Of a DNA stretch of 30,586 nt, positions 1 through 8,910 are shown piece after piece; the first letter of the stretch is position 1, and each line of letters starts with the position of its first letter. The notes under the pieces were generated by a model, which saw only the letters and a program-made list of their open reading frames with translations, searched no databases and had not been told where the DNA came from. The stretch lies in the IMG/VR virus record IMGVR_UViG_3300044627_005999, positions 1 through 30,586 of that record, one strand, 5' to 3'. This DNA is from a virus. Made by a program: the position numbers and the translations under genes.

Positions 1-585
1 CTTTCTTCTGATCCGGAAGTGATGAAAAAAGTTGATAGCCGAAAATTGGTTCATATGCATGTGATGGATATTGTTTTGGCTAATGGAGATAGGCATAGTG
101 GGAACATTCTGTTCGCGGAAAACTCCGATGGTGTTGACGCCATCCCTATTGACCATAGTTTTGTGATGAGCGTTTACGAATTCAGCGATACAGCAGAAAA
201 ATTTTCTTCAGGTATTCGTAATCATCCAGTCGGCAACGAACTTACTTCACGCCATGGCAGATCAGCCGAAAGCCATAGCGAACTAGTTGGGGAAGCCGAA
301 AAGGTTCTGCAAGATATACAGAAAATTGACGCAGATTCATTGGAAGATCGCCTTTTGAGCCAACTTGACGAGATGGTCAAGGATCGCAATTTGATAGGCG
401 AATTTGCGATGTCCCCTGAGCGGTTGGAGCAACTAGAAAAGTTGCAGTCAGATATCAGGAAGTCAGCGTCACGCCTAAGAGAAATGCAAGGAATGACCCC
501 AAAGCAGTTAGCAGACATAATTGTTGAACCACCTAAGCCAAAAGCCGATTCAGCATTAGAAGATCTTGTTGCGAGTGTTGTATGA
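1..585 (+). CDS. C-terminal part of a kinase-like modular phage protein (5' end outside window)
   Basis: The reading frame is open from base 1, so the start lies outside the window. The first internal ATG is at 22. The visible 194 residues hold a kinase-type catalytic loop, DIVLANGDRHSGN (about bases 67-105), followed by an IDH motif (148-156) in the place of the metal-binding DFG. This is the DRHxxN...D(F/H)G arrangement of PI3/PI4-kinase-like and HipA-like atypical kinases. The stretch before and through the loop closely resembles the matching part of the 916-aa protein at 2608-5358, so this is a paralogue of that protein. The last 100 residues are helical and charged. The stop overlaps the next ATG (ATGA), which implies translational coupling. 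The N-lobe and any N-terminal module cannot be seen. Kinase activity and substrate are inference. Confidence 0.8.
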   Translation, partial: LSSDPEVMKKVDSRKLVHMHVMDIVLANGDRHSGNILFAENSDGVDAIPIDHSFVMSVYEFSDTAEKFSSGIRNHPVGNELTSRHGRSAESHSELVGEAEKVLQDIQKIDADSLEDRLLSQLDEMVKDRNLIGEFAMSPERLEQLEKLQSDIRKSASRLREMQGMTPKQLADIIVEPPKPKADSALEDLVASVV

Positions 586-899
586 GATACGCCCTTGTGA
601 CCCCAAGCACCGATGTTTCGGGTGTCCCATATGTACTTCTTGAAGGTGATTACGGCATTTTTGGTGTGGTAGCCCCCGACCCGAAGTTCGCATCAAGTTT
701 GACAAATGAGTTGTTTTTGTCTCAAAGGGACACCATTGAAAAAGCAACTACTGGAATGTCGTATCATAGTGTTAGCACCAATGTGCTAGATGAAAAAAAT
801 ATTACGCTTTTAAGGCAGTTGGCTAAAAAGTGGAAAACAACCTTGCCCGCAGAAATAGCGGAACCTGAAGAACCGAAAGAATCGGCAAAAAATGAGTAA
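582..899 (+). CDS. Small phage protein coupled to the 571-aa modular gene
   Basis: A protein of 105 residues that I do not recognise. It starts inside the stop of the upstream gene (ATGA) and runs 8 bases into the next gene, so three genes are chained by overlap. The N-terminal half is hydrophobic and probably beta-rich, with a YVLLEGDYGIFGVV stretch at about residues 17-30. The C-terminus is acidic and proline-rich (AEPEEPKESAKNE). Small genes of similar size also precede the large proteins at 5809, 9180 and 12937. The pattern hydrophobic strand, Gly-x-Phe, then an acidic helix is weakly shared with the N-terminus of the 1029-aa protein. It could be a chaperone, adaptor or minor structural protein; nothing decides between these. 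Confidence 0.75.
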   Translation: MRYALVTPSTDVSGVPYVLLEGDYGIFGVVAPDPKFASSLTNELFLSQRDTIEKATTGMSYHSVSTNVLDEKNITLLRQLAKKWKTTLPAEIAEPEEPKESAKNE

Positions 900-2607
900 T
901 TATCTCAACCAAGACTTTGAGTATTTCGCAAGAAAACTCCGCATGTCCATGCGCATGAAAACTGCGATGAAACGGACGAATATTGTCTCTGGTGAGGAAC
1001 TTTATTTTAACCCTGATAATGCAAAAACAAAATTCCTTTTTACTAAAGGATCAGATGTTCGCAAAACTCCACTTGACGGAAGTAGAACTCTTCTAAACTT
1101 CAAAGCAAAACTTTACCTGAAGTCTCGCTCGTCAAGGCTCGGTGCAGAAACATTCGTCGGTGATGAAACCAAGCGCGGTGGTTTGGGCAAATGGTTTGAA
1201 GAAGAATGGGTTGACATTTCGCGCCCGAAAAAAGGTGGCGGTTTTGAGTCGTGCGGTCGTGGGGACGCAGATTCAGGGAAATACCCTAAGTGTGTAAAGA
1301 AATCTACAGCGATGAAAATGTCTGCGGAAGAAATTGATTCAGCGGTACGCAGAAAACGCCGAGCAGAAACAACAGGAGATCGGGAAGAAAACAAGCCGAT
1401 CAATGTCTCCACATTTAAGTCCGATGGAGAAGAATTCAAGAGCGAAAATATCCCAACAGACCCCGAACTTTATGCACGGGTCAAAGCAGAAGCAAAAAAG
1501 AAATTCAACGTGTACCCATCTGCTTACGCTAATGCTTGGCTTGTTCGTGAATATAAAAAGCGTGGTGGTGGATACCGTGTAGGTAAAGATGATGCAGAAG
1601 ATATGGAAACGAAAGCAGGACTTATAGGTTCTGGAAGCACGGCAGGTAGAGCGGCACAAGCCGTTGGTTCTGCACTAACACCGGGGAACATTTCGCCACT
1701 TACATCACCTATTCGTTCACGAGTTTATGGTGCACTCGTACCCGGCGGTGGTGGTGGCGCATTAAGCAGACTAAAGCCTAATCGCAAGCGTCAAGCACGA
1801 TGCCCTGCCGGTTTTGAATATGGTGGACGATTCACAGACAACCGTTTTTCAACCTGTGGTGCGCAACTGTTTGAAATACCAGGACCACTAGCACTAGCCG
1901 CTCGCGCGTTACGAGGGGCAACCACACGACTTCCACAAGCACGAGCAGAAAACCTTTCTGAAGTATTAGAAGGAAATCCAAGCAATACGCGCACCATTCA
2001 AATTCAACGCATGGCACAAATACCACGAACAGGTGCTTTCCAAAAAGATAAGTTCGGCAAGTCTGTGTCTGATGCGGTGAGTCTTTTGAAGGGTGCACCA
2101 CGAGGCGAAGGACGAATGATCCGCAGAGATGGCGTGGTTCTTCGCCCTGTAGTTCCATCATCGGTTTTGCGTTCTTTCAGTGAGAACCCTGACATGGTTG
2201 ACGGTGCAATGGTTCGTGCAGTTCAACTTCCATCTGACATAGGTGCTGATGACCTAGCGCTATTGGGTGGTCCTTCAATGAGCAAAATTGCTTTCGTTGC
2301 GCCCAACGGTGTGAGCATCAGTATTGAACGATCACGCCCTTTCACTATTGGTGAGAAGCGAAAGTTTCCGCGAATGATCAACTCTCTTGCGGAGTCAAGC
2401 AATAAAGACAATATTATAAAAAACATTGAAGATTTTGCGAACGCATCGGAAGGCGCATTCAAATTTACTGTTGACAGTGGAAAAATTCCAGATGCATTGG
2501 AACTCGTTGAATACACTGGTGCAGATGGTGTTGCACGGAAGGCTCCACGCTGGCTTTACGAAACATTCATCAAACCTGATCTCGCAAAAGAGCGAAAGAA
2601 ATCGTAA
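892..2607 (+). CDS. Large modular phage protein with YPSAYAN-type domain and degenerate copy of the shared Cys module
   Basis: 571 residues. An NFKAKLYL peptide at residues 69-76 matches the FKAxxFL peptide near the N-termini of the 916-, 1029- and 1163-aa proteins. Next comes a Cys-containing segment (KWFEEEWVDISRP, then CGRGDADSGKYPKC, about 100-140) and a segment with PTDPELYARVKAEAKKKF and YPSAYANAWLVREY (about 188-225). Both resemble uncharacterised domains of large DNA viruses and phages, possibly DUF5872; that name is from memory. Residues 303-326 (RCPAGFEYGGRFTD...CG) are a degenerate copy of the RCPxGTRYGGQITDRF...CG module of the neighbours. The C-terminal 200 residues are mixed alpha/beta and unrecognised. 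The stop abuts the next ATG (TAAATG). Role unknown; its position before the capsid gene suggests a structural or packaged protein. Confidence 0.8.
   Translation: MSNYLNQDFEYFARKLRMSMRMKTAMKRTNIVSGEELYFNPDNAKTKFLFTKGSDVRKTPLDGSRTLLNFKAKLYLKSRSSRLGAETFVGDETKRGGLGKWFEEEWVDISRPKKGGGFESCGRGDADSGKYPKCVKKSTAMKMSAEEIDSAVRRKRRAETTGDREENKPINVSTFKSDGEEFKSENIPTDPELYARVKAEAKKKFNVYPSAYANAWLVREYKKRGGGYRVGKDDAEDMETKAGLIGSGSTAGRAAQAVGSALTPGNISPLTSPIRSRVYGALVPGGGGGALSRLKPNRKRQARCPAGFEYGGRFTDNRFSTCGAQLFEIPGPLALAARALRGATTRLPQARAENLSEVLEGNPSNTRTIQIQRMAQIPRTGAFQKDKFGKSVSDAVSLLKGAPRGEGRMIRRDGVVLRPVVPSSVLRSFSENPDMVDGAMVRAVQLPSDIGADDLALLGGPSMSKIAFVAPNGVSISIERSRPFTIGEKRKFPRMINSLAESSNKDNIIKNIEDFANASEGAFKFTVDSGKIPDALELVEYTGADGVARKAPRWLYETFIKPDLAKERKKS
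1798..1869 (+). repeat. Degenerate copy of the shared RCPxGxxYGGxxTDRF module
   Basis: This encodes residues 303-326 of the 571-aa protein, RCPAGFEYGGRFTD followed by NRFSTCGAQL. It keeps both Cys residues, the YGG and the TD of the module found in the three larger paralogues, but sits mid-protein and lacks the flanking WDPSLSIPGTN and GVARRIANQI parts. Confidence 0.7.
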
Positions 2608-5358
2608 ATGCTCAAAAACGAAGTAAATTTTAAGGCTCTTACTTTCCTATCTGAACAGACATCCAGTACTTTCAGTTATGAAGTAAAAGGCGTTAGAGCG
2701 ATTTGGGATCCGAGTCTTTCTATTCCCGGAACGAATCGTCGCGGAGGATGGCGCTGTCCAGTTGGCACCCGTTACGGTGGACAGATAACCGACAGATTTG
2801 GTCGCTCATGCGGATGGGGTGTTGCACGCCGTATTGCTAATCAAATTGCTGATATCGGTGAGCGTTTAGAAAACATTGATGACCGCAAACGAAACGACCG
2901 TTTGGCGAGACGCAATGCTCGTGTACAAAGAATGTTGGCTCGTCAGAACAAGCCAGGTTTTCTTGAGCGTGGTGCAAGAAATATTGCTGAAGCACTTGAG
3001 GGTGGACAGGCTCCGCAACAGGCGCGACCAAGAATCCCTGTTCAGCGACAACGCCCAAGAATTCCTGTGCAATCATCAGCCAATCCGCGAACTGCTACTC
3101 CTCGTAGACAGTTGGGTGGAATGCTTGACGAAAACGGACGAGTAATGCCTGTTGGCGGTTCACGCAGACAAGGAAACCTTCGTGAGTCTGAACGACGAAG
3201 AATGGAACGAGAATTAGTTGAACCCGGCGCACCGCGTACAGGTGAACCACCAAGACCGAATGCTCCACGACGCCGACGACGAGCCGCAGCACAACAGGGC
3301 GCGAAACGAACAGCAAGAAGAAAGCCTGAAGCAGATTTTGTTGACAGTGCTAAACCCGAACCGACGAAGGTGCCACGCAGAAAACCTGCACCAAAACCGC
3401 CAGAACAACAGAAACCATCAACACCAATTCCTGATCCACCCGCATGGAATCCAACAGCAGACGAGTTGGGTGGAAGCGTTCCAGACGCTGCTTCTATTCG
3501 CAATGTTCGTAACCGTTTCGGTGATCTTCGTGGGCTACCCGAAGATGCGTATTGGCGTAAACCAGATTTCCCTGAAGGTGAAGAGAGAGCCGAACTAGAA
3601 AGAAGGTTCGGTCGCTATTACGGTGACAACAATAAACGTAATGCTCGTGGCAATTTTGTTAACCAACAAATATTTGCACAACAGGCAGGAGCGCCACAGC
3701 CCGCACCAAAAGCACCCGCACGACCAGCAGGTCCACCACCAATCCCAGCAAGGGACATAAACCCGCGCAGAGAATTTGATCAAGACAGAGATCGGCGTGT
3801 AGTACAAGCAGTAGAGGAACAAGTTAAAAGATACAAGCCAAATGCTTACAATAATTTGCGCAACCTATCTAAAGAAGAAGTTTTAGGCAAGAAAATTCAA
3901 GACCAACAACTCCTCAAACAGGCTCAAGCAGGATTTGATGAAGCCTTCAAAGACTGGCAAAGCAAAAAGAATGGTAACGAACGAGAAAGAGACGAAGCCA
4001 GAGATAATTTATTGCGGATGTGGGCGCAAAAAGAAAATCTAAAAGAGGGTGTTTCGGCTGCCGAGTTGAGAATTACTGAAATTGATGCCGGTATTGAATT
4101 CAGACAACGACCTCCTGCTGCGGGTGGCAACAATAATGTGCCAGTAATACAAAATCCGCCACGCGCACAACCACCAGCCCGCCCAACTGAGCCCTCAGCA
4201 CCTGATGCCGAAGAAGCAATTCCTGAGGACAAAATCGTTCCCGATGCTGACGCAGGAGGAAGATCACCAAGAAAAATCGGAAGACAACAAAAACTTGATG
4301 ATGCCATCAAGGGATTGCATGAAGATGGCGGGAATCTTGCAGATATTCAAGACGGAATCGTTATTGATGCTGTGGTTGACGGACAGTTCAAAGATGGGAA
4401 CCTTCAACGTGGTAGAGAGTACACTGATGCTGAAGTAGCAGGGTTCATCAAAAACGGTTTTAAAGATTTTGAGCGTGGTGCAAAGTTTGAAAACAGGAGA
4501 TACAAGTTTGAACTTGTGAAACAGAGCAACGCTAATGCTGATGTTTGGTGTGTTCTGAAAGTTGTTGACAAGAATAACGGCGAAAAATGGTTTATGAAGT
4601 CTTCAACATATGGGGCGAATGATGGAATGTTAGAGAACATTGGAATGCGTGCTGCTCAGGCTCTTGAGTTTGGTAACGATGAAAACCATTTACGGCTTGG
4701 CGATGTAATAAAAAATGATGCAATTTTCGGTAGGGATGTCATGCCTCGTCGTTGGATAATGATGAGGGATATCCATCAGTGGGAAAATGGTGTTCAGGGA
4801 GAATGGAAAGACGCTGATCTTGGTTTAGCAGCATTTGCTGCTCAAATAAACCCGAGAGATGTGGGGAGAATTGCCGTTTTGGACATGGTTCTTGATAATC
4901 AGGATCGGCATGGGGGAAACTTCATGTGGGTGAAAGAAGGCAACCGTGTTCGCTTAGGAATTATTGACCACGGCTTGCTTGGCGGTGGTCGCCGTGAAGG
5001 TATTGCCGTTGAAGATGTACCTGCCAATATTGAAAGGTGGGCTGATGGGGTGGTTGCGAACCCGGGAGCAAGGGGTTACTACAACGAGCCCAATAATGGA
5101 ATCAAAGGATTGCTCAGGGCTGGTTACCGTATCCAAAATCCCCGAGACAGAAGAATTTTGAAGGAAACCATGCGTAGGTCTGTAGGGAAAATGAAAGAAG
5201 ATCTAGACACGATTCTTGGCGTTGACCGTATTCAGGCAAACGGAGCGCAATTATCAGACATTGAGAAAGCGCATATACAAGCCCTAAAGCGGGTAGCCGA
5301 GGCAAGAATATCGTGGATTGAGAATAACTTGGACGACATGGTTGATCGGTTCGCCTAA
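2608..5358 (+). CDS. Large modular phage protein: shared Cys module, Pro/Arg-rich linker, C-terminal PI3/4K- or HipA-like kinase domain
   Basis: 916 residues, starting directly after the upstream stop. Residues 7-28 carry the FKAxxFLSEQ peptide and residues 29-88 the shared module (WDPSLSIPGTNRRGGW, two Cys, GVARRIANQIADIGERLE). Residues 90-560 are mostly low-complexity, rich in Arg, Pro, Ala and Gln, with some predicted coiled coil. The C-terminal third looks like a kinase: KWFMKSS with candidate ATP-binding Lys664, a helix with conserved acidic residues, a WIMMRDIH hinge, a catalytic loop with Asp766-Arg767-His768 and Asn771, and Asp787-His788-Gly789 in the DFG position. These match the PI3/4-kinase and HipA-like fold families by motif. 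All key residues are present, so it may be active. The substrate (protein, lipid or nucleotide) cannot be told. Confidence 0.85.
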   Translation: MLKNEVNFKALTFLSEQTSSTFSYEVKGVRAIWDPSLSIPGTNRRGGWRCPVGTRYGGQITDRFGRSCGWGVARRIANQIADIGERLENIDDRKRNDRLARRNARVQRMLARQNKPGFLERGARNIAEALEGGQAPQQARPRIPVQRQRPRIPVQSSANPRTATPRRQLGGMLDENGRVMPVGGSRRQGNLRESERRRMERELVEPGAPRTGEPPRPNAPRRRRRAAAQQGAKRTARRKPEADFVDSAKPEPTKVPRRKPAPKPPEQQKPSTPIPDPPAWNPTADELGGSVPDAASIRNVRNRFGDLRGLPEDAYWRKPDFPEGEERAELERRFGRYYGDNNKRNARGNFVNQQIFAQQAGAPQPAPKAPARPAGPPPIPARDINPRREFDQDRDRRVVQAVEEQVKRYKPNAYNNLRNLSKEEVLGKKIQDQQLLKQAQAGFDEAFKDWQSKKNGNERERDEARDNLLRMWAQKENLKEGVSAAELRITEIDAGIEFRQRPPAAGGNNNVPVIQNPPRAQPPARPTEPSAPDAEEAIPEDKIVPDADAGGRSPRKIGRQQKLDDAIKGLHEDGGNLADIQDGIVIDAVVDGQFKDGNLQRGREYTDAEVAGFIKNGFKDFERGAKFENRRYKFELVKQSNANADVWCVLKVVDKNNGEKWFMKSSTYGANDGMLENIGMRAAQALEFGNDENHLRLGDVIKNDAIFGRDVMPRRWIMMRDIHQWENGVQGEWKDADLGLAAFAAQINPRDVGRIAVLDMVLDNQDRHGGNFMWVKEGNRVRLGIIDHGLLGGGRREGIAVEDVPANIERWADGVVANPGARGYYNEPNNGIKGLLRAGYRIQNPRDRRILKETMRRSVGKMKEDLDTILGVDRIQANGAQLSDIEKAHIQALKRVAEARISWIENNLDDMVDRFA
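2626..2871 (+). repeat. Shared N-terminal module, copy 1
   Basis: Residues 7-88 of the 916-aa protein. The core, residues 29-88, differs from the 1029-aa copy at only two positions that I can see (I/V and W/F), while many third codon positions differ. The module holds two Cys, a YGGQITDRFGRSCGWG signature and an amphipathic GVARRIANQIADIGERLE helix. Confidence 0.9.
3175..3255 (+). repeat. Linker repeat, NLRESE...PGAPRTGE type
   Basis: It encodes NLRESERRRMERELVEPG followed by APRTGEPPR inside the 916-aa protein. Two further copies occur in the linker of the 1163-aa protein at 9708-9791 and 9834-9917. It is a short helix plus a proline turn in the Arg-rich linker, and shows that the linkers as well as the N-terminal modules are related. 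Confidence 0.8.
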
Positions 5359-5379
5359 AAGTTGATAGGATTACAGATT

Positions 5380-5670
5380 ATGGCTTTCCCAATTACTTAC
5401 GAAGCAAGACGAAATGGCAAACTAGAGATGCTCGTCGTCGCCAAAGAAAAGGGACAATTTTCTTGGTACTTCCGAAATGGCGAAATAGAGACCGAAAAGG
5501 ACTACTCTCCTAAAAGCAAGAATATCTTTGATGACCCAAGAACAGGAGTCGGGTATATGGGTATTGGAAATATCATGAGCGAAGACGTAGACGAGCCAAA
5601 AATCACCGAGGGTGCTTCAGAGGAACTTGTTGATTCACTTGTAAAAGAAATGCGAAAAAATTCCAAGTAA
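5380..5670 (+). CDS. Small phage protein, 96 aa
   Basis: Unrecognised. I chose the ATG at 5380 because AGGA at 5367-5370 sits 9 nt upstream; an in-frame TTG at 5362 has no ribosome-binding site in reach. The N-terminal half looks like antiparallel strands (KLEMLVVAKEKGQFSWYFRNG) and the end is a charged helix. It follows the 916-aa gene by 21 bases and is followed by a 138-base gap. It belongs to the set of small genes that sit beside the large modular proteins. The 1029-aa protein begins with about 50 residues of similar character, so this kind of domain may have been fused there. Confidence 0.7.
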   Translation: MAFPITYEARRNGKLEMLVVAKEKGQFSWYFRNGEIETEKDYSPKSKNIFDDPRTGVGYMGIGNIMSEDVDEPKITEGASEELVDSLVKEMRKNSK

Positions 5671-5808
5671 TATATTTACACACTATTTTATTTGTTGGTG
5701 CCTTTAAATTAGCGCCACCTTGTTAGTGATACCATTTTACGGTAGCGATATTGCGACGCAAGACTTTCAGGGCTTGCTCAATGCCTTCACAAATGTGGAA
5801 AGTAAACA
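5671..5808. other. Intergenic gap in the modular gene array
   Basis: 138 bases, AT-rich, with no open frame of note and only an imperfect GGTG...CACC hairpin (about 5696-5720). It is the one sizeable break in the array and may hold a weak promoter for the 1029-aa gene, but I cannot name boxes with confidence. Confidence 0.3.
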
Positions 5809-8800
5809 ATGAACCTAGTTTTCATTATCAAGAACCGTGACAACACCCCATTTATGGTTGTTTCAACGACCCCTGAGGGATCCACATTCAAGCCAATGAC
5901 GGAAGACGCCAAGGAACTTGTTGGGATACTTCGCGAAGAATATGCCAAAACCCCAATCACCAAACCTGAACTTGTTCAGTCTATGGACGCATCCAAAATC
6001 ATTGAAGGTCCGAGCCCATCTGGTACAGCAGTTCAGAAAAAAGTTGCTTCACTTACCGAAATTCAAAGCGAGCCAATTGAATTAAAGAACCTGCCAGTCT
6101 TATCTATTTCAGAAGTTTTGCTATCAGAGTTTTCTGATGCAGAGTTCAAAAATGTTTTAACTTTTAAAGCATCTTCTTTTATTTCCGACCAAACTCGTTC
6201 ATCAGCACATTTTGAAATCAAAGGTGTTCGTGCAGTTTGGGATCCAAGCCTCTCCATTCCCGGCACGAACCGCCGTGGAGGTTTCCGATGCCCTGTTGGT
6301 ACAAGATACGGCGGACAAATAACAGATCGTTTTGGTCGTTCGTGCGGATGGGGAGTTGCGCGACGAATTGCAAACCAAATCGCTGACATTGGCGAACGCT
6401 TAGAACAACGAGATGATGACAAACGGAAGCGTCGTCTTGATCGCCGTAACGCACGAATGATGAGAAGGCTTGGCGGAGTTGCAGAAACTGGTCGGGTTGA
6501 AGGCGGACTAAGAGGTATCGCTGATCGTCTAGATGGCGGAGATGCATCAAAACCACGAGTAGGTCGTGGCGCAGTTGCAGAAACAGATGGCATTGACGGC
6601 GGTTGGCGAAACGTCGCACGCGGTCTAGTCGGACAACGTAGGGTTCCGAACAGACAAGCGAGTCCTGAAATAGAAGCACCATCTGCACGAGTGCCAAGGA
6701 ACCGTCGTCGCGATGTACTACCAGAAACAGCGCCTACACCAACACCAAAACCTCGTCCTGCACGCCGACCAGCACCAGCAGGACAACGACGCCCACAGCC
6801 ACGACCGCAGGCACGCCCGCGCGTTGCGCCACAACCAGCAAATGTTGATGTTCTCACCGCAAGAGATGCTTCCGACGCTAGTGAAACAGAAGATTTCAAA
6901 CCGTATGTATTACGAAAATATGGTGAATACGCTAAACGGGTACGAGAAATTCGCGAAGGTGGCGGAAACGCAGGAATGTTGACTCGCCGTGAATGGTACG
7001 AGATCAACAAAAACAATCTTCGCGATGCTTGGAAAGATGCACACGGTCGTTCAGCACCACTGGATTTTGAACCACCAGCGCCTCGTAATCGTCGCCCACA
7101 AAATAACCGTCGTCGCCGTCGGCAAGCAACAGCACAGGGTGCTGGTCGCAGCGCATCACGCAAACCAACAGCAAATGATGTTCCCGAACCAGCACCTGCA
7201 AAACCTGTTCGTCGTCGTGGCGCTAAGCGCCGTCCTGCTGGAGTTAGCGACGAACTTTGGAATGAATACAAAGATTATGTTGCCATGGAAGAACGTCGCA
7301 ATAACTCGGCAATTTCGTTCACTAGATGGGCACAGGCACAAAGAGACTTAGGTCGTAATATCAACTTTCCAGCACGACCTGCTCGTCGTCCTGCCGCAAA
7401 ACCAAACGCAGTTGATAAACCACAAATTGAACTTAGTTCAAAATGGAAAAAAAATACTGATGGCACTTGGGAACGCAATGGCTACAAATTGACAGCAACT
7501 TTTAATGCTGATGGGAAACTGGAAAAATTTGTTCTTCAAGAACCATATGGCAATAGTTTTGAAATGGGGTATGGCGGTCCTAACACCAAACGAGACATAA
7601 ATAACTTTGCGGAATATATTTATGGAATTGCTGGTGGGAGTAGTGCGGAGCCAGATTTTGCGTCTGAATCTGGCGAAAATGTTGTATCACCGCCACGAGC
7701 ACCAGCACGACAGCGCGGGAGAAATGCCCCACAATTAAAAATGAACAATCTTGTGGACAACCACTACACAGAATTACCTAAACTACAGCCAGACGATGGA
7801 AAGTTTGTCGCAGTTCGTGTTGGGAACAAGGGGATAAACACCCTTGCAGACGCAAGAAGGTACAGGGGATCGCTTGCAGATATCCCTGACGAATTTCTTT
7901 TAGACGTAATACAAAAGCGCACACACAAGGATCGTGGTGCGATGAGCCCAAATGTTGTTGATGCTGTCCGATCTGTTTTTCCATCCGCTGACGACGCAGA
8001 AGTTTTTCAAATCATGAAGCGTTTGTCTACGAATTTTCGCAGATCGCTCAATGAAGCACCACCAGCAATTGATGAAGATACAAAAAAACTTATCAAGGCA
8101 TTGAAGGACAAAAATATAGAATTTATTGAAGTTCCTGCTAGTAGCGGTATTACTTCTCCACTCTATTACTTTCACCTATCTGACGATCCAGCCAAATGGG
8201 GTCGCGGATATTTTTTGAAGAAACCAGATAGAGATTGGGAGGGCATGCGAAACGGGAAAAAGGTATCTCAGCATGCAGAACTAATCGGCAACATTCTCGC
8301 TAAACAAATTGGTTTTGCAAATGGTGCACCAAGGCTTGTCAAAGGAAGCAACAATAACCCATTTTTGTTAATGGACATTTTTGTCAATAACGCAGAAGGA
8401 AAAGTTGCGGGTCGTTACAGTCCGGGCAACGTCACTGATGCAAAGTCTCGCTTCTTCAATGGTGCTTTGAATGCAATCATGAATGTTGCCGACAGGCATA
8501 ACGGCAATGGCGACCAGATCAAAGGCAACGGCGCTATCCCATTGGATTTTGGTCGCGCTCTATTTGGTAGAAAGAGCGCTTCGGAACAAATGCAGTATTT
8601 GTCTAGGCTGATGATGGATCAAGCGTCATGGGGTGGATATACAAAACGCCTTAACGGGAAAGTTGGGGCAGCAAGAACTCGCGAGATAAATGCGATTCGT
8701 GCTGAACTACAGGCGGACATAGCGTTGGCGGCAGAAAATATGCGTGTAGGTTTGCGTCGCGTAAACGAAATGAACCAAGCGTATGACGCTTTAGACATTG

Positions 8801-8898
8801 ATGCGAAGGATGACAGAATGGCGGATCTTGTCTACAATCTTGACCAATTCGCATCCCCTGAATATCTTGATCTTCTGATGCAGAAAATAACTAATTAA
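5809..8898 (+). CDS. Large modular phage protein: extra N-terminal domain, shared Cys module, Arg/Pro-rich linker, C-terminal kinase-like domain
   Basis: 1029 residues. Unlike its paralogues it has about 115 extra residues at the front (beta-type MNLVFIIKNRDNTPFMVV, then a helix), which resembles a small upstream gene joined in frame. FKASSFISDQ and the shared module follow (core residues 140-199). Residues 200-720 are Arg/Pro/Ala-rich with repeated GLRGIADRLDGG-like helices. The C-terminus (about 770-1029) has kinase motifs: GYFLKKPD with candidate Lys804, an LLMDIFV hinge, a catalytic loop Asp895-Arg896-His897...Asn900, and a canonical Asp913-Phe914-Gly915. The GGAAAG stretch upstream is a modest ribosome-binding site. 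The kinase domain is clearly diverged from the one at 2608-5358. Family level PI3/4K- or HipA-like; the target is unknown. Confidence 0.85.
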   Translation: MNLVFIIKNRDNTPFMVVSTTPEGSTFKPMTEDAKELVGILREEYAKTPITKPELVQSMDASKIIEGPSPSGTAVQKKVASLTEIQSEPIELKNLPVLSISEVLLSEFSDAEFKNVLTFKASSFISDQTRSSAHFEIKGVRAVWDPSLSIPGTNRRGGFRCPVGTRYGGQITDRFGRSCGWGVARRIANQIADIGERLEQRDDDKRKRRLDRRNARMMRRLGGVAETGRVEGGLRGIADRLDGGDASKPRVGRGAVAETDGIDGGWRNVARGLVGQRRVPNRQASPEIEAPSARVPRNRRRDVLPETAPTPTPKPRPARRPAPAGQRRPQPRPQARPRVAPQPANVDVLTARDASDASETEDFKPYVLRKYGEYAKRVREIREGGGNAGMLTRREWYEINKNNLRDAWKDAHGRSAPLDFEPPAPRNRRPQNNRRRRRQATAQGAGRSASRKPTANDVPEPAPAKPVRRRGAKRRPAGVSDELWNEYKDYVAMEERRNNSAISFTRWAQAQRDLGRNINFPARPARRPAAKPNAVDKPQIELSSKWKKNTDGTWERNGYKLTATFNADGKLEKFVLQEPYGNSFEMGYGGPNTKRDINNFAEYIYGIAGGSSAEPDFASESGENVVSPPRAPARQRGRNAPQLKMNNLVDNHYTELPKLQPDDGKFVAVRVGNKGINTLADARRYRGSLADIPDEFLLDVIQKRTHKDRGAMSPNVVDAVRSVFPSADDAEVFQIMKRLSTNFRRSLNEAPPAIDEDTKKLIKALKDKNIEFIEVPASSGITSPLYYFHLSDDPAKWGRGYFLKKPDRDWEGMRNGKKVSQHAELIGNILAKQIGFANGAPRLVKGSNNNPFLLMDIFVNNAEGKVAGRYSPGNVTDAKSRFFNGALNAIMNVADRHNGNGDQIKGNGAIPLDFGRALFGRKSASEQMQYLSRLMMDQASWGGYTKRLNGKVGAARTREINAIRAELQADIALAAENMRVGLRRVNEMNQAYDALDIDAKDDRMADLVYNLDQFASPEYLDLLMQKITN
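6226..6405 (+). repeat. Shared module, copy 2 (core)
   Basis: Residues 140-199 of the 1029-aa protein. The protein sequence is nearly identical to the copies at 2692-2871 and 9264-9443, although codons differ throughout (for example the codons of IPGTNRRGG). That indicates old duplicates held by selection on the protein. Confidence 0.9.
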
Positions 8899-8910
8899 GG
8901 GAAAATGATT

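Noticed and set aside
1-585. Gene fragment at the start as a pseudogene of the 916-aa protein
   Set aside because: The frame is open to the window edge and keeps all visible catalytic residues; it is cut by the window, not broken.
3042-3503. Minus-strand frame of 153 residues opposite the 916-aa linker
   Set aside because: Low-complexity mirror of the Arg/Pro linker; no independent support.
6063-7271. Minus-strand open frame of 402 residues opposite the 1029-aa gene
   Set aside because: It mirrors the Arg/Pro-rich linker (Arg/Ser/Pro/Gly-rich low complexity), has no ribosome-binding site or known motif, and the plus strand has a strong conserved gene.
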